Shown: positions 61,720 to 64,000 of the stretch, in pieces
Layout of the letters: each line of letters opens with the position of its first letter
Position numbering within the stretch: position 1 is the stretch's first letter
Source of the DNA: Variovorax sp. KBW07
GTDB taxonomy: Bacteria > Pseudomonadota > Gammaproteobacteria > Burkholderiales > Burkholderiaceae_C
Length of the DNA stretch: 64,000 nt
Assembly: GCF_003852515.1 (NCBI RefSeq)
Contig: NZ_QAJK01000125.1
Location: forward strand, 1-64,000
Direction of reading: 5' to 3'
The notes under the pieces: generated by a model
What the model saw: the letters and a program-made list of their open reading frames with translations, nothing else
The model's database searches: none
Told to the model about the DNA's origin: nothing
Translations under genes and position numbers: made by a program

Positions 61720-63297
61720 TCAGGGAATGGAGGCGATGCGCGGGGCTCTGCGCAGCGGCGGATTCGCCATCGATGCATTCGTCGTGCGCTCGACCACGGG
61801 CTCGCTCGCGCATGCGGTATTGCTCGATATGCACAGCGCACCCAGCAAACCATCTTCGGTCAGCACGGGGCGGCCCGGTGCGCCGAACATGCGGTCGATC
61901 CAGTTGTTGGGCGCGGTGGGGTCGATGCGCAGCTCGCCTGTGGTGCGCGCAAGCCGCAGCTCTGAAATGCGCAGGTCGAACACGCCGTCGATGTAGTCGA
62001 AGAGCAGCGTGTAGTAGTCCAGCTGCGCATCGAGCACCTTGGGCAATGTCTCGCGGCCGAACTCCATGAGGCGGCGGCGGCCGCGGAAGGCCTGGCCCGA
62101 CGTGCTGACGGCTTCCATGAGTTGCCGCTCGCGCTCGCGGCCGGAGACGGTGCGGGCCCACGAAGCCGAGGTGAGTTCGAACAGGTTGTTCCTGACGCCC
62201 TCGAGCTTGGCTTCCTGGTTGGCAACTTCGGCCAACGCGGACTTCAGCTTCAGCTGCCGGTCGAAGCCGTTGCCGAAGTTCCAGTTGAGCTCGAAGGCGG
62301 CGCGCGTGGGGTCTTGCGGCGACACGCCGCGCGGGTCCTTGCTCTTGACGAGAACAGCATCGAGCGTGGGGTAAAGGCTGGCGTCCTGCTGGTCGGCCAG
62401 TGCCTTGGCCCGCGCAATGCGGCCCTGCGCTTCGGCGATCTCGGTGCTGCGCGACTCGGCGCGGCGCAGCGCCTCGTCCTGGCTGGTGATGCGCCATTGC
62501 GGCGGTGCGGCCAGCACGGGCAGCGAATCGGGGTTGGGCGAGAACTTGTAGTAGTTGCGGAACTTGGCCAGTGCCTCGTCGCGCTGGGCCTCGAAGTCCG
62601 ATTCGCGCGCGGCCACCAGGGCGCGCCGCGAGGCGGCCATGTTGAGGTCGTTGTCGCCGCTCACGCCGAGCGCCACGCGGCGGGCCTCGGCCTTGGAGAG
62701 TTCGGCGACCACTTCGGTGGCGCGGTGCGCAATCTGCTTTTTCAGGTCGAAGCGCTGCACCTGCAGGTAGGCGGTGAGCGCGTCGAGCACCACCTTCTGC
62801 GAGGTGGTGACGACGGCTTCGTCATCGGCCTGGTTGCCGGCTTCGGCGGCGCGTTGCGCGGCATTCATGGCGCCGCCGTCGAGCAGGCTCACGCGCGCCT
62901 CGGCGGTGAGCACGGTGTAGTTCTGCGTCTTGGCATTGGCCGCGCCGCTGTTGTAGTTGCCCGATGCGGTGCCGAACCTGAAGCGCGGGTAGCGCGCCTG
63001 CCTGGCGGCATCGACGCTGTAGCTGCTGGTGTTGGCTGCGGCTTGCGCGGTCAGCACCTCGGGGTATTCCTGCGACAGCGCAATCAGCGCCTGCTTGACC
63101 TGCTGGGCATAGCTGGCGGCACCGATCGACGGCGTGGAAAGGCGGCGCGCCAGCATGAGATTCGGCGCCGCCTCTTCCGAGGGTTGCTCCAGCTCTTGTG
63201 CCAAGGCGGCAGGGGGCAGCGCAAAGCTCACGCACAGCGCTGCGCAGACAACACCGGGGCCCATGCGGCGCCGGTCGGCCGGGTTTCTGTCCATCAT
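61720..63297 (-). CDS. TolC family outer membrane protein
   Basis: A 525-residue outer membrane efflux/type I secretion channel. Signal peptide ends PPAALAQE. Two long coiled-coil halves are visible (VKQALIALSQEYPEVLTAQAAANTSSYSVDAARQARYPRFRFG, and the second from AEAQGRIARAKALADQQDASLYPTL). It overlaps the upstream HlyD-type gene by 4 bases, giving a type I secretion pair. The substrate and the ABC ATPase would lie beyond the window end. Confidence 0.88.
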   Translation of the reverse strand: MMDRNPADRRRMGPGVVCAALCVSFALPPAALAQELEQPSEEAAPNLMLARRLSTPSIGAASYAQQVKQALIALSQEYPEVLTAQAAANTSSYSVDAARQARYPRFRFGTASGNYNSGAANAKTQNYTVLTAEARVSLLDGGAMNAAQRAAEAGNQADDEAVVTTSQKVVLDALTAYLQVQRFDLKKQIAHRATEVVAELSKAEARRVALGVSGDNDLNMAASRRALVAARESDFEAQRDEALAKFRNYYKFSPNPDSLPVLAAPPQWRITSQDEALRRAESRSTEIAEAQGRIARAKALADQQDASLYPTLDAVLVKSKDPRGVSPQDPTRAAFELNWNFGNGFDRQLKLKSALAEVANQEAKLEGVRNNLFELTSASWARTVSGRERERQLMEAVSTSGQAFRGRRRLMEFGRETLPKVLDAQLDYYTLLFDYIDGVFDLRISELRLARTTGELRIDPTAPNNWIDRMFGAPGRPVLTEDGLLGALCISSNTACASEPVVERTTNASMANPPLRRAPRIASIP

Positions 63298-64000
63298 GGT
63301 TCGCGGAAGGCTTCGCGCCGCAGCTTGAGCACAGGTCGGAGGATGTACCAGATGAACGGGTCGGTGCCGACACGCAGGTCCACTTCGGACTCCATGCCGG
63401 AGGTGATGCGGTTCTCGTCGCGGCCCACGTGCGACTGCGACATGCTGATGAGCAGCCGGTAGTACGGCGCGCCGTTGGAAATGGCGGGGTCGCGGTCGGC
63501 ATCGGCGGCCACCAGCTTGACCTTGCCGTCGACGGCGCCGTAGCGCAGGTAGTCGTAGGCGGTGATCTTCACGCGCGCGGCCTGGCCGACTTCGATGAAG
63601 CCGCGGTCGTTGGGGTTGAGCCGCGCCTCGACCATGATCTCGTCTTCGTCGGGCACCACTTCGAGGATGGCTTCGCCGGGCTTCACGACCCAGCCCGCGC
63701 TGGAGTTGCGCAGGCCCTTGACGATGCCGTCCGAAGGTGCCTTGACGACGGTGCGCGAGCGCTGTGTGCGGGCGCGCGCCAGGTCTTCGCTCAGGCTGGC
63801 GAACTGGCGCTCGACGGTGGCCAGTTCGTCGGAGGCGCGGCGCCGGTAGCGGCCTTCGGCCTCGGCCATCTTGGCCTGTGCTTCGGTGATGGACGCGTCC
63901 GCGGAAATCACGCCTTGCCGTGCCACCGCGAGTTCGCTGCGCACGCCTTCGGCCTGTCGGCGCTTTTCGAGCACCTCGACCTGGCCGACCAGTTTCTCGC
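63294..64000 (-). CDS. HlyD-type membrane fusion protein (partial)
   Basis: The C-terminal part of a type I secretion adaptor; the reading frame runs open off the end of the window, so the start is missing. Coiled-coil segments (MAEAEGRYRRRASDELATVERQFASLSEDLARA) lead to the lipoyl/barrel region TVVKAPSDGIVKGLRNSSAGWVVKPGEAILEVVPDED and the HlyD signature MSQSHVGRDENRITSGMESEVDLRVG. The end PFIWYILRPVLKLRREAFREP is typical. It links an inner-membrane ABC exporter to TolC. Confidence 0.88.
   Translation of the reverse strand, partial: EKLVGQVEVLEKRRQAEGVRSELAVARQGVISADASITEAQAKMAEAEGRYRRRASDELATVERQFASLSEDLARARTQRSRTVVKAPSDGIVKGLRNSSAGWVVKPGEAILEVVPDEDEIMVEARLNPNDRGFIEVGQAARVKITAYDYLRYGAVDGKVKLVAADADRDPAISNGAPYYRLLISMSQSHVGRDENRITSGMESEVDLRVGTDPFIWYILRPVLKLRREAFREP

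Overview
The window is high-GC DNA with short intergenic gaps, many ATGA start/stop overlaps, three Bug/TctC-type receptors, DUF4148 proteins and a Tad pilus locus. This fits a betaproteobacterium of the Comamonadaceae, most like Variovorax. That placement is inferred from gene content; there is no rRNA or other marker gene here.

Layout. (1) 0.2-3.7 kb: a DoxX protein, a Crp/Fnr regulator divergent from an unusual membrane [2Fe-2S] adenylate cyclase, and a DUF4148 protein. Two near-identical 14-base palindromes lie upstream of the two outer genes. (2) 3.8-10.5 kb: a minus-strand aromatic catabolic operon (Bug receptor, salicylate/resorcylate-type decarboxylase, FAD monooxygenase, aromatic-acid MFS carrier, DoxX, maleylacetate reductase) with a divergent MarR regulator. 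(3) 10.5-21 kb: an RNA-repair island. One 7.6 kb minus-strand unit reads rsr (Ro60) - four Y-RNA-like ncRNAs - rtcB - two unknown genes - RNase Z - RlaP nucleotidyltransferase - rtcA. It starts at a consensus sigma-54 promoter with an IHF-type site. The divergent unit carries rtcR, a 2H phosphoesterase and a small phosphatase. (4) 21-27.6 kb: mixed housekeeping and small genes. (5) 27.6-31.5 kb: Bug receptor, pcaF, pcaJ, pcaI and an IclR regulator (beta-ketoadipate lower pathway). (6) 32.3-35.5 kb: phytase-like lipoprotein, Bug receptor and a small membrane protein. (7) 35.5-44.7 kb: a branched-chain-type ABC transporter, a semialdehyde dehydrogenase, a two-subunit hydroquinone-type dioxygenase and a LysR regulator. 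(8) 44.8-47.5 kb: TPR protein and L,D-transpeptidase. (9) 47.9-61.6 kb: a complete flp/tad pilus locus ending in a sigma-54 activator. (10) 61.7-64 kb: TolC-like outer membrane protein and an HlyD-type adaptor cut by the window end.

How the genes work together. Blocks 2, 5 and 7 can be joined into one route: hydroxybenzoate -> hydroquinone -> 4-hydroxymuconic semialdehyde -> maleylacetate -> 3-oxoadipate -> 3-oxoadipyl-CoA -> succinyl-CoA plus acetyl-CoA. The first steps are inference. In block 3, RtcR would sense damaged RNA and switch on sealing (RtcB), end conversion (RtcA), tRNA 3' processing (RNase Z) and a Ro60/Y RNA particle.

Most notable: the four tandem Y-RNA-like ncRNAs at 16080-16517. 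All share a closing stem with a conserved GAATGC-type 5' strand and a UUGUCG-type 3' strand. One ends in a plain hairpin and one carries a T-arm fragment. Two carry circularly permuted tRNA-like domains whose acceptor stems are closed by tetraloops (GCAA and UUCG). The Y stem enters the tRNA fold at two different places: the anticodon loop in one and the D loop in the other.
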